Position numbers and translations under genes: made by a program. The notes beneath the pieces were generated by a model. The model saw nothing but the letters and a program-made list of their open reading frames with translations, did not search any database and was not told the origin of the DNA. A stretch of DNA of 49,635 nucleotides from Neoroseomonas terrae (lineage in GTDB: Bacteria > Pseudomonadota > Alphaproteobacteria > Acetobacterales > Acetobacteraceae). Location: positions 1 to 49,635 of the forward strand of contig NZ_JAAEDI010000039.1 in the NCBI RefSeq assembly GCF_018129025.1, read 5' to 3'. Shown one piece after another: positions 17,206-26,554 of the stretch. How positions within the stretch are numbered: position 1 is the stretch's first letter; every line of letters starts with the position of its first letter.

Positions 17206-19233
17206 ATGACGGGCTGGCAGCAGTCGCTGCCGCGGTCCGGCGCGCCGTCCTGGCGGGCTCTGGCCGGCGCATTCCATGCCGGCGCGCCGCCGCTGCTGTT
17301 CGGCCTGCGCCTCGCCGCCTCAGTCTGCCTTGCGCTTTATCTCGCCTTCTGGCTGGAACTCGACGCGCCCGGCTGGGCCGGGACCAGCGCGGCCATGGTG
17401 TGCCAGCCGCAGCTCGGCGCCTCGCTGCGGAAGGGCTGGTTCCGCATGCTCGGGACGATCGTCGGCGCGGTCGTCGCCGTTGCGATAACGGCCGCCTTTC
17501 CGCAGGACCGCACCGGCTTTCTCATCCTGCTCGCGCTGTGGGGCGGCGCCTGCGCGCTGGCCGCGACGCTGCTGCGCAACTTCGCCGCCTACGCGGCCGG
17601 GCTTGCCGCACTCACCACCGCTGTCATCGTCAGCGACCAGCTGGGCGCGACGGGCGGGCCGAATGGCGACGCGTTCATGCTGGCGGTCACGCGGATGACC
17701 GAAGTCTGCCTCGGCATTGCCAGCGCCGGCGTCATCCTGGCCGCCACGGACCTCGGCGCGGCGCGACGCGGGCTGGCGACGACGGTCGCCGGGCTCATCG
17801 CCGACATCGGCGGCGGCTTCGCCGAGGCACTCGGCCGCGCCGGCGCCGACCTGCCAGATTCACGCCCCGTCCGGCGGGAATTCATGCGGCGCGTCATCGC
17901 GCTCGACCCGGCCATCGACCAGGCGATCGGGGAATCGGCGGCGCTGCGCAACCGGTCGCTGACGCTCCAGGCGATGCTTGCCGGCGGCGTCACCGCGCTC
18001 GGCGGCTGGCGGGCTGCCGCACTCCGGCTGGTCGGCCAGGCCGAGGCCGCCCCGATCCTCGCCGCCTTCCCGCCTGCCCTGCGCACCGCCTTCGCATCGC
18101 CCGGCCAGCAACCCCGGCTGCATGACCCGGCGCGGCTGGACGCCGAAGCTCGGGCGGCCGCGCGGGCGCTGGCGGACTACCCGGCGCGATCGCCCTCCGA
18201 ACGGCTGCTCGCCGACCAGACGGCCAAGACGCTTGGCGGTCTTGCCGACATGCTGAATGGCCTGGCGTTGCTCGAGGGCGCCCGTGGCCGCGCCCCGCTC
18301 GGGCGTGGCGCCTGGCGCTTCCAGGTGCCGGACTGGCACCCGGCGCTGGTCAATGCCGGCCGTGCCATCTTGACCATCCTCGCCGCGCAGCTCCTGTGGA
18401 TCGTCACCGCCTGGCCCCAGGGAGCGGTGGCGATCATCTGGGCGGCGGTGCCTGCCATCCTCTTCGCGCCGCGCGCCGACCAGGCGTTTGCCGGCGCGGT
18501 CGACTACATGCTCGGCAATGTCGTGGCAGTGACGGGAGCGGCGGTGGTCGGCTTCATGCTGTTGCCGGCACTCTCGTCTTTTCCGGCCTTCGGCCTGGCC
18601 CTCGCCGTTTATCTGGTGCCGGTAGGCGCGGTGCTGGCGAGCGGCTGGCGGCCTTCCGTCGCCATGGGCATGGTCGCTTCCTTCGTGCCCTTCCTCTCCC
18701 CGACCAATGCCATGGCCTACAACATTGCCGGCTTCCTCAACAATGCGGTGGCGCTGTTCGTCGGCTGCGGCATCGCGATGCTCGCCTTCCGGCTCTGGCC
18801 GCCGCCGCCGGTGGCGCATCAGGCGGCGCGGCTGCTGGGGCTCAGCCTTCGCGACCTGCGGGCGCTCGCCGCGGCGCCGCAACGCTGGACAGCCTCGGCC
18901 TGGACCGCGCGGCTCTACGCCCGGATCGCGGCCCTGCCCGACCAGGCCGCGCCGCTCGGCCGCGCACGGCTGCTGGTGGCGCATGATCTCGGGGAACAGA
19001 TCCTCCGACTGCATGGCGAGATCCTTGACGCGGGCCGGTGCGCGTCGCTCGGTACGGCCCTCGCCGCCATCGCAGGCGGGCGCAGCGCCGCAGCCGTGGC
19101 GTGCCTTGCCGAGCTCGACCGCGCTCTCGTCGCGGACGGGCCGGCGGCGCTGCAAGCGCGCGCAGCGATCCTCGCGATCTCCGAGGCGCTGACTGACCAC
19201 GCCGCCTACATCGACGACGGAGCGGTATCGTGA
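17206..19233 (+). CDS. FUSC family inner-membrane efflux protein (AaeB-like)
   Basis: A 675-residue membrane protein of the FUSC/aromatic acid exporter family. It has two homologous halves, each with a bundle of hydrophobic helices (LFGLRLAASVCLALYLAFWL..., then AILTILAAQLLWIVTAWPQG...), separated by a long soluble helical region at about residues 200-370. A soluble C-terminal tail ends LTDHAAYIDDGAVS. The N-terminal motif LDAPGWAGTSAAMVCQPQLGASLRKGW is characteristic. ATG 17206 is chosen because it directly precedes the soluble lead-in and first helix. It overlaps the DUF1656 gene by 4 nt. Together the three genes match the AaeB-AaeX-AaeA layout known for p-hydroxybenzoate efflux. Confidence 0.92.
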   Translation: MTGWQQSLPRSGAPSWRALAGAFHAGAPPLLFGLRLAASVCLALYLAFWLELDAPGWAGTSAAMVCQPQLGASLRKGWFRMLGTIVGAVVAVAITAAFPQDRTGFLILLALWGGACALAATLLRNFAAYAAGLAALTTAVIVSDQLGATGGPNGDAFMLAVTRMTEVCLGIASAGVILAATDLGAARRGLATTVAGLIADIGGGFAEALGRAGADLPDSRPVRREFMRRVIALDPAIDQAIGESAALRNRSLTLQAMLAGGVTALGGWRAAALRLVGQAEAAPILAAFPPALRTAFASPGQQPRLHDPARLDAEARAAARALADYPARSPSERLLADQTAKTLGGLADMLNGLALLEGARGRAPLGRGAWRFQVPDWHPALVNAGRAILTILAAQLLWIVTAWPQGAVAIIWAAVPAILFAPRADQAFAGAVDYMLGNVVAVTGAAVVGFMLLPALSSFPAFGLALAVYLVPVGAVLASGWRPSVAMGMVASFVPFLSPTNAMAYNIAGFLNNAVALFVGCGIAMLAFRLWPPPPVAHQAARLLGLSLRDLRALAAAPQRWTASAWTARLYARIAALPDQAAPLGRARLLVAHDLGEQILRLHGEILDAGRCASLGTALAAIAGGRSAAAVACLAELDRALVADGPAALQARAAILAISEALTDHAAYIDDGAVS

Positions 19234-19454
19234 GATTCGCCGAGTTGTCCCTGTTCGGCGTCCTCGTCGCCCCCATCGTGCCGATGATGCTGGCCGCCTG
19301 GGCCGTCACCATTGCGCTGCGATGGGCCGCCGCGCGGCACGGACTGCTCCGCCATGTCTGGCATCCGGCGCTGTTCGTCTTCGCCGTCTATGTCCTGCTG
19401 CTCTCCGCCATCGTGCTGCTCACTGCCCATGGAGTTCCGGATGCCCTCCCCTGA
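19230..19454 (+). CDS. DUF1656 small membrane protein (AaeX-like)
   Basis: A 74-residue protein with two transmembrane helices (LFGVLVAPIVPMMLAAWAVTIAL and LFVFAVYVLLLSAIVLL) joined by a basic loop (RWAAARHGLLRHVWHP). DUF1656 proteins are almost always encoded between FUSC and HlyD genes, as here. The GTG start overlaps the FUSC stop (GTGA), and the gene's own 3' end overlaps the HlyD start, so the three products are translationally coupled. Its precise role in the efflux complex is not established. Confidence 0.9.
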   Translation: MRFAELSLFGVLVAPIVPMMLAAWAVTIALRWAAARHGLLRHVWHPALFVFAVYVLLLSAIVLLTAHGVPDALP

Positions 19455-20349
19455 CGACGCTGCCCCGGCTGGCCAGGCTGCATCGCGCACGACCCCGCGC
19501 GGCGTACTGATCACGCTGTCGGCGGTGCTGTTGGCGGCCCTCGCCGGCTGGGCCGGTTGGCGGGCCTATATGGCGAGCCCGTGGACGCGGGACGCGACGG
19601 TACGGGCCTATGTCGTGACCATCGCACCCGAGGTCGCCGGCCGCATCGTTGCCCTGCCGGTGGCCGACAACGCCTTCGTTCGCCGCGGCGATCTGCTGAT
19701 CGGCATCGATCCCACCGACTACCGCATTGCCGTGTCGCTGGCCGAGGCGGCCCTGCAGCAGGCGAGCGCCAATGCCGACAACGCCGCGCATGAGGCGCAG
19801 CGCCGCGCCCGCCTCACCGACCTCGCCGTCTCGCTCGAGGAACAGCAGAGCTACGCGGCGCATGCGGCTTCCGCGCAGGCGCTGGTGATGGAGGCGCGCG
19901 CACGGCTCGACCGGGCACGCGCCGATCTCGACCGCACCGAGATCCGCGCGCCGGTCGATGGCTGGGTGACGAACCTCGCCGCGCGGCTCGGGGACTATGC
20001 GAGCGTGGGGCAGAACCGCATCGCGGTGGTCGATGCCGGCTCCTTCTGGGTCGATGGGTATTTCGAGGAGACGGCCCTCGCCGCGATCCGCCCCGGCGAC
20101 GCTGCGACGATCCGGCTGATGAGCCACGATGCGCCGCTGCGCGGGCGGGTGGACAGCATCGCGCGCGGCATCGCGGTCGCGAATGCACAGCCGAACCAGC
20201 AGGGCCTCGCGACGGTGAACCCGATCTTCACCTGGGTGCGCCTGGCGCAGCGCATTCCGGTGCGCATTCACATCGATGCCGTGCCGGAGGATGTCGTGTT
20301 GTCGGCCGGCATGACCGCCTCCGTGGAGATCGAGACGCGGGCGCGATAG
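19441..20349 (+). CDS. HlyD family periplasmic adaptor (AaeA-like)
   Basis: A 302-residue membrane fusion protein. One N-terminal anchor helix (VLITLSAVLLAALAGWAGW) is followed by the barrel-sandwich lipoyl half AYVVTIAPEVAGRIVALPVADN. An alpha-hairpin at about residues 95-165 (AEAALQQASANADNAAHEAQ...) comes next, then the second lipoyl half TEIRAPVDGWVTNL and a beta barrel (SFWVDGYFEETALAAIRPGD). ATG 19441 has GGAG 6 nt upstream and lies inside the end of the DUF1656 gene. It would link the FUSC pump to an outer-membrane channel; no TolC homologue is in the window. Confidence 0.92.
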   Translation: MPSPDDAAPAGQAASRTTPRGVLITLSAVLLAALAGWAGWRAYMASPWTRDATVRAYVVTIAPEVAGRIVALPVADNAFVRRGDLLIGIDPTDYRIAVSLAEAALQQASANADNAAHEAQRRARLTDLAVSLEEQQSYAAHAASAQALVMEARARLDRARADLDRTEIRAPVDGWVTNLAARLGDYASVGQNRIAVVDAGSFWVDGYFEETALAAIRPGDAATIRLMSHDAPLRGRVDSIARGIAVANAQPNQQGLATVNPIFTWVRLAQRIPVRIHIDAVPEDVVLSAGMTASVEIETRAR

Positions 20350-20731
20350 GTCGGATCACCCCACTGCGCCGCAGCTAATCAGTAGGGCGCAGCATGGGCA
20401 GAGTGGCTTCAGAGCGGTCCTGGCAGGGGAAGCGCCGAATAGCGCCGCGACTGCTCGGGACCGGAAGCGGATTGCGCGCCTAACTCAGTGACCGGTCCCG
20501 GAGCAGAGCGGGTGCTGATCAGGCGTGTCCATGAGTTGTCGCGCATGGCCGGCGGGAGCATCTCATGCCTCCGCTACCCAACGCCACAACACGGCGCCGA
20601 AGGTGTGTTGGCGACCGGTGCTGAGAGCCGCGGGACCACCGAATACTGACCCATCACGCAACCATTCCGGTATAGTGCCGTTCAGCGGTTCGCAGGCAGC
20701 GGCGCCCGCTGCTCGGAAGGGGGACCTGGCT
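20350..20731. other. Intergenic region, no gene seen
   Basis: 382 bp between the efflux operon and the GlsB/YeaQ gene. An open frame runs through part of it into the GlsB gene but lacks a ribosome binding site and reads as low-complexity sequence. The last 100 bp (around 20640-20700, ACTGACCC...TATAGTGCC) are less GC-rich and probably hold the promoter of the small membrane protein. Confidence 0.4.
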
Positions 20732-20989
20732 ATGGACGACCGAAGCATCGGCTGGATTGCGGCGATCATCATTGGCGGCTTCGCCGGATGGATCGCCTCC
20801 GCACTCATGAAGTCCGGCACCGGCATTTTCCTGAACATCATCCTCGGCATTATCGGCGCCGCGATTGCCAGCCTCCTGTTCGGCATGGTGGGCGTTTCGT
20901 TCGGCGGATGGCTCGGCTACCTCGTGGCCGGTGTGGTCGGGGCGTGCATCCTGATCTGGGCCGTTAGAGCGATCCGGGGCGCGCGTTGA
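20732..20989 (+). CDS. GlsB/YeaQ/YmgE family stress-response membrane protein
   Basis: An 85-residue transglycosylase-associated-type membrane protein with three hydrophobic segments: IGWIAAIIIGGFAGWIAS, IFLNIILGIIGAAIASLLFG and GYLVAGVVGACILIWAV. It has the Gly-rich GxxAGWIAS and NIxLGIxGAxxA patterns of the family. ATG 20732 follows GGGGGA at good spacing. Members are general-stress induced in several bacteria; their biochemical role is unknown. A single-gene unit. Confidence 0.9.
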   Translation: MDDRSIGWIAAIIIGGFAGWIASALMKSGTGIFLNIILGIIGAAIASLLFGMVGVSFGGWLGYLVAGVVGACILIWAVRAIRGAR

Positions 20990-21203
20990 CGGCAATGACG
21001 ACGGCCTGATCGCCGGCGCGGGCTCGCCTCACCGGCGGGGGCGCAGTCCTCCCGTGTTGTGCGGCGACAAGCCGTTGTAGATGGGCGCCGCTGGGAAGTC
21101 CCATCTGCGCTGGTCACCGCCGAAGAACAGCGGTTCGAGTACGCGGCCGATCAGGCCGTGTCGTGATGCAGCGGAAGCCAGCTCGCCAGGCGGATGCCGG
21201 CGT

Positions 21204-21470
21204 TCAACGAGAAAGCCTCCACGCAAGGCACGGCTCCGCTGCGAAATCTGACGTCGCCGGTGACCCGGCCCGTCCCAGCATCCGCTCCGTCCACGCGTCA
21301 TCGTCCGGGCCTGCGATGCGGGCGAACTGGTCCAGCAGGCCCGACTGATCGATCGGGGACGCAAGGAGGTGCACGATCGGCACCTCTGCATGCTTGTCCT
21401 CTCGCTCGACGCACCCTTGCCTCCAGGATCATCCGAGAGGTCAGCAGCAGCAGCACGCGGTCGCTTCGCC
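21204..21470 (-). pseudogene. dnaE2: Error-prone DNA polymerase DnaE2, C-terminal remnant (frameshifted)
   Basis: Minus-strand translation from 21410 to a stop at 21204 reads KHAEVPIVHLLAS, then DQSGLLDQFARIAGPDDD and AWTERMLGRAG. This aligns closely with the DnaE2 C-terminal OB-fold/tail remnant at 31.8-32.4 kb (KHAEVPIVHLIAS, DRSDLLDQL, AWAERMLGRADEV). Just upstream, in another frame, SDRVLLLLTSRMILEARV continues the alignment (RDRVQLLTSRLMLVEGRV), so there is at least one frameshift near 21410. Everything 5' of this is missing: the sequence gives way to the 3' end of the dehydrogenase gene. A short non-coding relic, inverted relative to the island copy. Confidence 0.75.
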
Positions 21471-21510
21471 GGGATGCCACGTAAAATCGCGCGCCAGGTC
21501 GAAGGAGCCG

Positions 21511-22533
21511 TTACCCATGTGCCACCGCTCGCGCTGGCAGCGCGACTTCCGCGGCGCCGAGTGCTCCGCCCGCAGCGATGGTGCTCGCGTTGCCCAACGT
21601 CACCTCGGCGATCGCGCCAATCGCCTCGGCAGTGAAGAAGGCCTGGTGGCCCGTCACCAGCACATTGGGGAAGGTCAGCAAGCGGGCGATGACGTCATCA
21701 TTCAGAATCTTGTTGGAGAGGTCCTCGAAGAAGAGGTCGGCCTCCTGCTCGTAGACATCAATGGCAAGGCCGCCGAGCCGGCCGGATTTGAGGGCATCGA
21801 TCACTGCATCCGTGTCGATCAGCGCGCCACGGCTAGTGTTCACCAGCACCATCCCCGACTTCGCGAGGGCGAGCGTCTCGGCCCGGACCACATGATGGGT
21901 TTCGGGTGTCAGGGGACAATGCAGCGTCAGGATGTCGGCCTGGGCGGCGATCTCGCGAGGCGCGGCGTAGGTGACGCCGATCGCCATCAGTTCCGGGTCG
22001 GGACGGACGTCATGGGCCAGGACGCGGCATCCGAAGCCGCTGGCAAGGATGCGCGCGACGATGGCGCCGATCTTCCCGGTGCCGAGGACGCCCACCGTCT
22101 TACCGTGCAGGTCGAAACCGAGAAGCCCTTCGAGCGCGAAGTTTCCATCTCGCGTGCGCTGATGGGCTCGGTGGATGCCGCGCACGAGGCTGAGGATCAG
22201 TCCGATGGTGAACTCCGCCACGGCATGCGGCGAATAGGCAGGCACCCGGGCGACCTTCATCCCCAGGCGCTCCGCCGCCGCAAGGTCGACATTGTTGAAC
22301 CCGGCGCAGCGCAGCAGCACCAACCGCGTGCCATCCGCGGCGAGCCGTTCCAGCACGGCGGCGCTAAGGTCGTCGTTGACGAAGACGCAGACGGCTTCCG
22401 CTCCAGCCGCAAGCGGCGCAGTGAGTGGCGCGAGGCGCGGTTCAAGGTACAGAATCTCGTGCCCCATGCCCTCGTTCACCGCATCGAAGCTCCGACGGTC
22501 GTAGGGCTTGGTGCTGAACATGGCGATGCGCAT
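21511..22533 (-). CDS. 2-hydroxyacid dehydrogenase (fermentative D-lactate dehydrogenase-like)
   Basis: A 340-residue NAD-dependent D-isomer-specific 2-hydroxyacid dehydrogenase. The Rossmann motif is [17 protein letters not shown]. The catalytic triad lies in NTSRGALID (Arg), [13 protein letters not shown] (Glu) and [13 protein letters not shown] (His). The [18 protein letters not shown] segment and the TGHQAFFT motif are specific to the LdhA/Ddh subgroup that reduces pyruvate to D-lactate. ATG 22533 ([16 protein letters not shown]) follows GGGAGGAG. The aspartate/alanine-type antiporter lies upstream on the same strand with a 47-bp gap, so the two may be co-transcribed. Confidence 0.92.
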   Translation of the reverse strand: MRIAMFSTKPYDRRSFDAVNEGMGHEILYLEPRLAPLTAPLAAGAEAVCVFVNDDLSAAVLERLAADGTRLVLLRCAGFNNVDLAAAERLGMKVARVPAYSPHAVAEFTIGLILSLVRGIHRAHQRTRDGNFALEGLLGFDLHGKTVGVLGTGKIGAIVARILASGFGCRVLAHDVRPDPELMAIGVTYAAPREIAAQADILTLHCPLTPETHHVVRAETLALAKSGMVLVNTSRGALIDTDAVIDALKSGRLGGLAIDVYEQEADLFFEDLSNKILNDDVIARLLTFPNVLVTGHQAFFTAEAIGAIAEVTLGNASTIAAGGALGAAEVALPARAVAHG

Positions 22534-22580
22534 GGTCGTCTCCTCCCGGTCCGCGCCTCCGCGGCCTGTTTTCGATGCCG

Positions 22581-24152
22581 TCAGCCGAGCATGAACTGGA
22601 CGGCGATGATCTTGGCGATGGTCATGGTGGGGAAGACAATGGCGTAGCCCACATCGGCGCGGTCAGACCCGAGCATCCGGTTGGCGCCGGCGAGGATGGC
22701 CGGGTTGCCTGTGGCCCCCGAGCAGACGCCGAACAGGTCGTCCATGCGGATACGCAGAAGCAGGTGGCCGACCAGGAGTACGGTCAGCACAATGGTCGCG
22801 AGAACAAGGGCGGCGCCGAGGAGGACCGCGAGGCCTTGTGCGGCGACGGTATCGACGAAAGGCCGGCCGGAAGCGATGGCGACCTGGCCGAGGAAGATCG
22901 ACAGGCCGAAATTGCGCAGCACCATGTTGGCCGCCACCGGCATGCGCCAGCCAATCCCGAAGGTGCTGCCCCGCCAGCCGAGGAACAGGGCGACGACCAA
23001 CGGCCCGCCCGCGACGCCGAGGCTGAAGTTCCCACCGCCCGGCAAAGGGATCGTGATCAGCCCCACCAGCAGGCCGATTGCCATACCGATGCCCATGGAG
23101 ACGAAGGACAGCTCGGCGTTCCCCTTCACGCTGTCCCCGAAATGCGCGACGAGGTCCGGGCGGCGCCCCGCTTCGGCAAGCAGCACGAGAACGTCGCCGT
23201 ATTCGAGCTCGAGATCGGGGCCTGCCGGCATCAGGGAATCGCCACGACGGACCTGGGCCACCCGCACTGGGAAGCTCGGCTTCGGCATGGTGGCCAGGGT
23301 GCAGCCACGGAAAGCCGGCTTCGAGACGATGACTCGAATCACATCGAGGTCGGCGCGGTCCTTTGCCAGGCGACCCTCCTCCTCCTCCCCCAAAGCGGCC
23401 ACGGCTTGGTTCACGGCAGCGGGTGGGCCGAGGATGAGCAACCCATCGCCTGCGCTGAGTCGTGCACCTGGTTCCGCCGGGGCGTTCTGATGGTTGTGGC
23501 GCATGGCCAGGACGGTGACGCCCTCGGGTAGGCTTGCGCTGATCTCGGCGACGGTGCGGCTGGCCGCATCGGGACGCAACGTGATCTCCGCATGCCGCAG
23601 CGTCGGACTGGGGGTGGGGATCTTGGGGTGGAATAGCCGCAGCACGAAGCTCATCAACAGGATCGGGCCGATCACGCCGATCGGATAGGCGACGGCATAA
23701 CCGATGGTCGGTTCAGGGCCCCCGCCAGCGGCTGTGATCGCGGCTTGCAGCGCGGAGGTGCTGGTACCTGCGCCGGCGAACATGCCAGCCTGGATCGCGG
23801 GCGACAGCCCGAGCACGCTGCCGACCGCCTGAGCGGTGAAAAGTGCGGCTATGACGGCCACGAGCGCGAGGACGATCCAGCGCAGCCCCGGCCCCTTCAG
23901 CCCGGCCACGCATTGCGCCCCGTACTGAATGCCGGTGCCATAGAGGAACATCAGCAGCCCCAGCGTCCCCACCAGCCCAGGCGGTGCAGAACGCGGAGCG
24001 ATCGCCCCGATGGCGAGGCCGGAGAAGAGGACCGCGCCTGCACCGAAAGTCACGCCGAGGACCGGGATCTGGCCAAGCGCGTAGCCGAGGCCGATAGCGA
24101 TGAAGAGGGCAAGCATAGGCGAGCCCTCAAGAATGCTGCCGAGCAGCGCCAT
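22581..24152 (-). CDS. Aspartate:alanine exchanger (AAE/AspT) family transporter
   Basis: A 523-residue membrane transporter. Two hydrophobic halves of about five helices each flank a central soluble region (residues ~195-345) that carries two RCK_C/TrkA-C-like domains ([15 protein letters not shown]... and [23 protein letters not shown]). Family features include [10 protein letters not shown] in the first half and [18 protein letters not shown] near the C-terminus (the AspT internal repeat). AAE transporters exchange amino acids or dicarboxylates across the inner membrane. ATG 24152 has GGGGAGAG upstream. It is followed by the LdhA-like gene. Confidence 0.9.
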   Translation of the reverse strand: MALLGSILEGSPMLALFIAIGLGYALGQIPVLGVTFGAGAVLFSGLAIGAIAPRSAPPGLVGTLGLLMFLYGTGIQYGAQCVAGLKGPGLRWIVLALVAVIAALFTAQAVGSVLGLSPAIQAGMFAGAGTSTSALQAAITAAGGGPEPTIGYAVAYPIGVIGPILLMSFVLRLFHPKIPTPSPTLRHAEITLRPDAASRTVAEISASLPEGVTVLAMRHNHQNAPAEPGARLSAGDGLLILGPPAAVNQAVAALGEEEEGRLAKDRADLDVIRVIVSKPAFRGCTLATMPKPSFPVRVAQVRRGDSLMPAGPDLELEYGDVLVLLAEAGRRPDLVAHFGDSVKGNAELSFVSMGIGMAIGLLVGLITIPLPGGGNFSLGVAGGPLVVALFLGWRGSTFGIGWRMPVAANMVLRNFGLSIFLGQVAIASGRPFVDTVAAQGLAVLLGAALVLATIVLTVLLVGHLLLRIRMDDLFGVCSGATGNPAILAGANRMLGSDRADVGYAIVFPTMTIAKIIAVQFMLG

Positions 24153-24463
24153 GGCACCGTTCTCTCCCCGCCCGCATCCGCGGTTCGCGGTGCAGGCTTC
24201 AGCAGAGAATGCGCGTACCGCGATGCTCCGTGAAGGGTAATGATGCCTTTGACGTGATAGGGCGCAAGGCGGCCAACGGTAGGGCCACGCGGCGCTTCGT
24301 CGCCACCATGAGCGATTGCAACGTCACGGCATCGCAGCGCGCCGACACGAAACGGACAATGTTCGATCACGGACGAGCAGGATCCGATCGAACCCGATCA
24401 TGAGCGCTCAGAACTGGGCGTTGGAGAACCTGGGCGTCCGACAAGCCCACCTAATGAAAAGGT
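24153..24463. other. Promoter region of the transporter and island flank
   Basis: About 310 bp upstream of the AspT-like gene. No convincing coding sequence. It is the chromosomal sequence that should originally have lain directly downstream of tRNA-Glu, before insertion of the island at 24464. Confidence 0.4.
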
Positions 24464-24478
24464 TGGCGTCCTCTACGG
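24464..24478 (+). repeat. Left attachment core (attL) of the island
   Basis: TGGCGTCCTCTACGG here matches TGGCGTCCCCTACGG at 39871-39885 in the same orientation (14 of 15). The right copy is the CCA end of a tRNA-Glu gene read on the minus strand. Position just outside the integrase and identity to a tRNA 3' end identify it as the integration core. The next bases (ACGCCAA) make an inverted repeat with it, which is probably fortuitous. Confidence 0.75.
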
Positions 24479-24583
24479 ACGCCAACTGGCAAGCCAGTGC
24501 CGTCTACGTAAAGCTTGTCTCTCAGCCTTCTAACTTGCCTTTGGCGCAATCCTCCATCTACACATGTCTAGGCCCCTCCACCC

Positions 24584-24620
24584 CTACCCCCATTCTGTTT
24601 GGGGGTAGGATCGGGGGTAG
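24584..24620. promoter_or_regulatory. Putative integrase arm-type sites, left end
   Basis: An inverted CTACCCCC (24584-24591) is followed by two direct copies of GGGGGTAG (24601-24608 and 24613-24620), ending 17 bp before the integrase ATG. The same arrangement, slightly diverged, occurs at 39774-39816 near the right end. GGGGGTA pairs upstream of P4-type integrases are a common layout for arm-binding sites. They may also regulate the integrase promoter. Confidence 0.55.
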
Positions 24621-24637
24621 AGCGTTGGGGTGCGCGA

Positions 24638-26035
24638 ATGGGCAAGCTGACGGCGGTGATGGTGAAGGCGCTCCGTCACGACCCCGCCAAGGGCAAGCGG
24701 CCGGTGCGGTTCGGCGATGGTGACGGCCTATATTTGCAGATCGCCCCCGGCACCAATGGCGACACGAAATCTTGGCTGCTCCGCTTCACGCTACACGGCA
24801 AGGCTCGCGAGATGGGCTTAGGGCCAGTTGGCGAGCTGCCTGCCGGCATTCCGTTGGCCGAGGCCCGCAAGCGAGCTGCTGCCGCCCGCGCCATCCTGGC
24901 GGCAGGTCATGACCCTATCGAGGAACGCCAGCCTGGCGCCCGCGAGCAGCAGGCCCAGCGAAAAGCCGCCGCGGAAGCCGGGGCCCGCACCTTTCGCATC
25001 GTCGCCGCCGCCTGCATCAAGGCCGAGGAGCCGGGCTGGAAGAACAAGCGTACCGCGCTGTTGTGGACCTCGTCCTTGGAGAATCACGCCTATCCGACCC
25101 TCGGCGACTGGCCGGTCGCCGAAATCGACCGAGCAAAGGTGCGCGAGGCCATCGACGCAGTTTGGACCTCGGCGCCATCCATCGGGCGGAAGGTGCTGAG
25201 GCGCATCGCCACCGTCCTGCGCTATGCCGCCGCGCATGGCTGGCGGGCGAACGACAATCCGGCCGACGCGAAGATGCTTCGCTATGCCGGCCTCCCGCCC
25301 CTGCCCGGCGGTCGCAAGCAACCATCCCTGCCCTGGGCACGGACGCCGGCCTTCCTGACCGCGCTAGACAAGCTGGACGGTGCTTCCGCCTTGGCGCTGC
25401 GGTTTCTGATCCTGACGGCGCTGCGCTCCGGCGAGGTGCGCCAAGCGCGATGGTCCTGGGTGTCCATTGATGGCACGCCGACGCTCACGGTCCCTGGTGA
25501 GGTGATGAAGGGGAAGAAGTCGGGCGAGGTGCAGCCGCATCGCGTGCCGCTGCCGCCCGCAGCCCTCGAAGTGCTCGTCCATGCCTATGCCTTCGCCACC
25601 GCCGGTAAGGCCACGGCTGCCGAGCTGCCCCGCCTCGCCGCCCTGCGCGGCGATGCGCTGATCTTTCCCAGCGCAAAGCGTGGCGTGCCCTTGTCGGATA
25701 TGGCGCTATCGGCGGTGCTAAGACGGATGAACTCGGATCGGCCAAAAGGAAGGCCAGCCCCGTGGCGCGATGCCGATGGCCGGGACGCAGTGCCACACGG
25801 GTTCCGTGCCACGTTCTCGACCTGGGTCGATGACATCTGCCCAGAGGAACGGGAGGCTGCCGAGCGGGCCCTTGCCCATGAGATCGGGAATAGGGTGTCA
25901 GGGGCCTATCGCCGCTCCGACCTGTTCGACCGGCGCACGCCGCTCATGGCGGCGTGGGCCGAGCACTGCACTCGAAAACCCACCATCGCGGCCTCGTCAG
26001 TACGCTCACGCCGCAGCGCGAAGGCGGCCACGTAG
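24638..26035 (+). CDS. Tyrosine-type integrase (P4-like, arm-binding DUF4102 domain)
   Basis: A 465-residue site-specific recombinase. The N-terminal arm-binding domain (GDGDGLYLQIAPGTNG, then SWLLRF) covers about residues 1-95. A SAM-like core-binding domain follows (residues ~115-210, IVAAACIKAEEPGWKNKR), then the catalytic domain with LTALRSGEVRQARW (Arg I), HGFRATFSTWV (His-x-x-Arg), an ALAHEIGNRVSGAYRRSD box with the nucleophile Tyr, and the typical ending RRTPLMAAWAEHC. ATG 24638 (MGKLTAVMVKAL) is preferred to an earlier GTG. All catalytic residues are present, so the protein could be active. It drives integration at the tRNA-Glu 3' end. Confidence 0.93.
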   Translation: MGKLTAVMVKALRHDPAKGKRPVRFGDGDGLYLQIAPGTNGDTKSWLLRFTLHGKAREMGLGPVGELPAGIPLAEARKRAAAARAILAAGHDPIEERQPGAREQQAQRKAAAEAGARTFRIVAAACIKAEEPGWKNKRTALLWTSSLENHAYPTLGDWPVAEIDRAKVREAIDAVWTSAPSIGRKVLRRIATVLRYAAAHGWRANDNPADAKMLRYAGLPPLPGGRKQPSLPWARTPAFLTALDKLDGASALALRFLILTALRSGEVRQARWSWVSIDGTPTLTVPGEVMKGKKSGEVQPHRVPLPPAALEVLVHAYAFATAGKATAAELPRLAALRGDALIFPSAKRGVPLSDMALSAVLRRMNSDRPKGRPAPWRDADGRDAVPHGFRATFSTWVDDICPEEREAAERALAHEIGNRVSGAYRRSDLFDRRTPLMAAWAEHCTRKPTIAASSVRSRRSAKAAT

Positions 26036-26164
26036 AGCCGCAACGCAACGTGTTTTCCAGCGGAGACGCTGGCAACGGTGGCAAGGGTCCGTCGGCCGAT
26101 GGGCCGTTGGAATCGCAAAATTCGGGGTGCCCCCACCCAATCCACCTAATCGGAGCGCTGCCGC

Positions 26165-26554
26165 CTACCGCGCCGTCAGCGGCCGGATCGTCTGCACTCC
26201 TTCGTCCGCAGGGCGCAGCAGCGTGCTAGCGTCGCCCTCCACCCCGCCGAGCCACACAGGCCAATTCCCCGCTTCGAGGACAACCGGCATGCGATCATGG
26301 ACGGAGGACAGCAGGGCGTTGGTCTCAGTCGTGATGACGCAGTACGAGCGCGTCACGGTGCCCGCGCTGTCGCGATGCCCCTCCCACAACCCGGCCCAGG
26401 CCATCGGCGTCCCGTCCGCGCGCTGGATCGAGAAGCGCTTTCCCGGCTGCACCTTTGTGCTGCGCTGGAAGTACTGATCCACCTGCACGATGCAGCGCCA
26501 GGCTCGGAAGGCGACCGCAAGGAACGGGCTAGTCACTACCGTCTCGAAGCGGCG
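26165..26554 (-). pseudogene. SOS response-associated peptidase (SRAP/YedK), truncated
   Basis: The minus-strand frame reads RRFETVVTSPFLAVAFRAW, RCIVQVDQYFQRS, PMAWAGLWEGHRD, SVHDRMPVVLE and WPVWLGGVEGD, clearly the C-terminal two thirds of an SRAP/HMCES protein that crosslinks to abasic sites. The N-terminus with the catalytic Cys2 is absent: homology stops at about 26554, exactly where an IS5 transposase fragment begins on the other strand. The usual tail after the WPV-like strand is also cut by a TAG at 26167-26165. It cannot make an active protein. Confidence 0.75.

Noticed and set aside
17860..19200. A 446-codon minus-strand frame
   Set aside because: Antisense of the FUSC gene, extremely Arg/Gly/Glu/Gln-rich and without motifs.
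20990..21203. A possible gene fragment (minus strand, VLEPLFFGGDQRRWDFPAAP)
   Set aside because: The stretch looks protein-like, but I could not place it in any family and there is no start or ribosome binding site. It may be another relic beside the dnaE2 scrap.
24464..24486. TGGCGTCC-TCTAC-GGACGCCA hairpin as a transcription terminator
   Set aside because: No gene ends here (the transporter is transcribed away) and there is no T tract. Its match to the tRNA-Glu end at 39871 explains it better as an attachment core.
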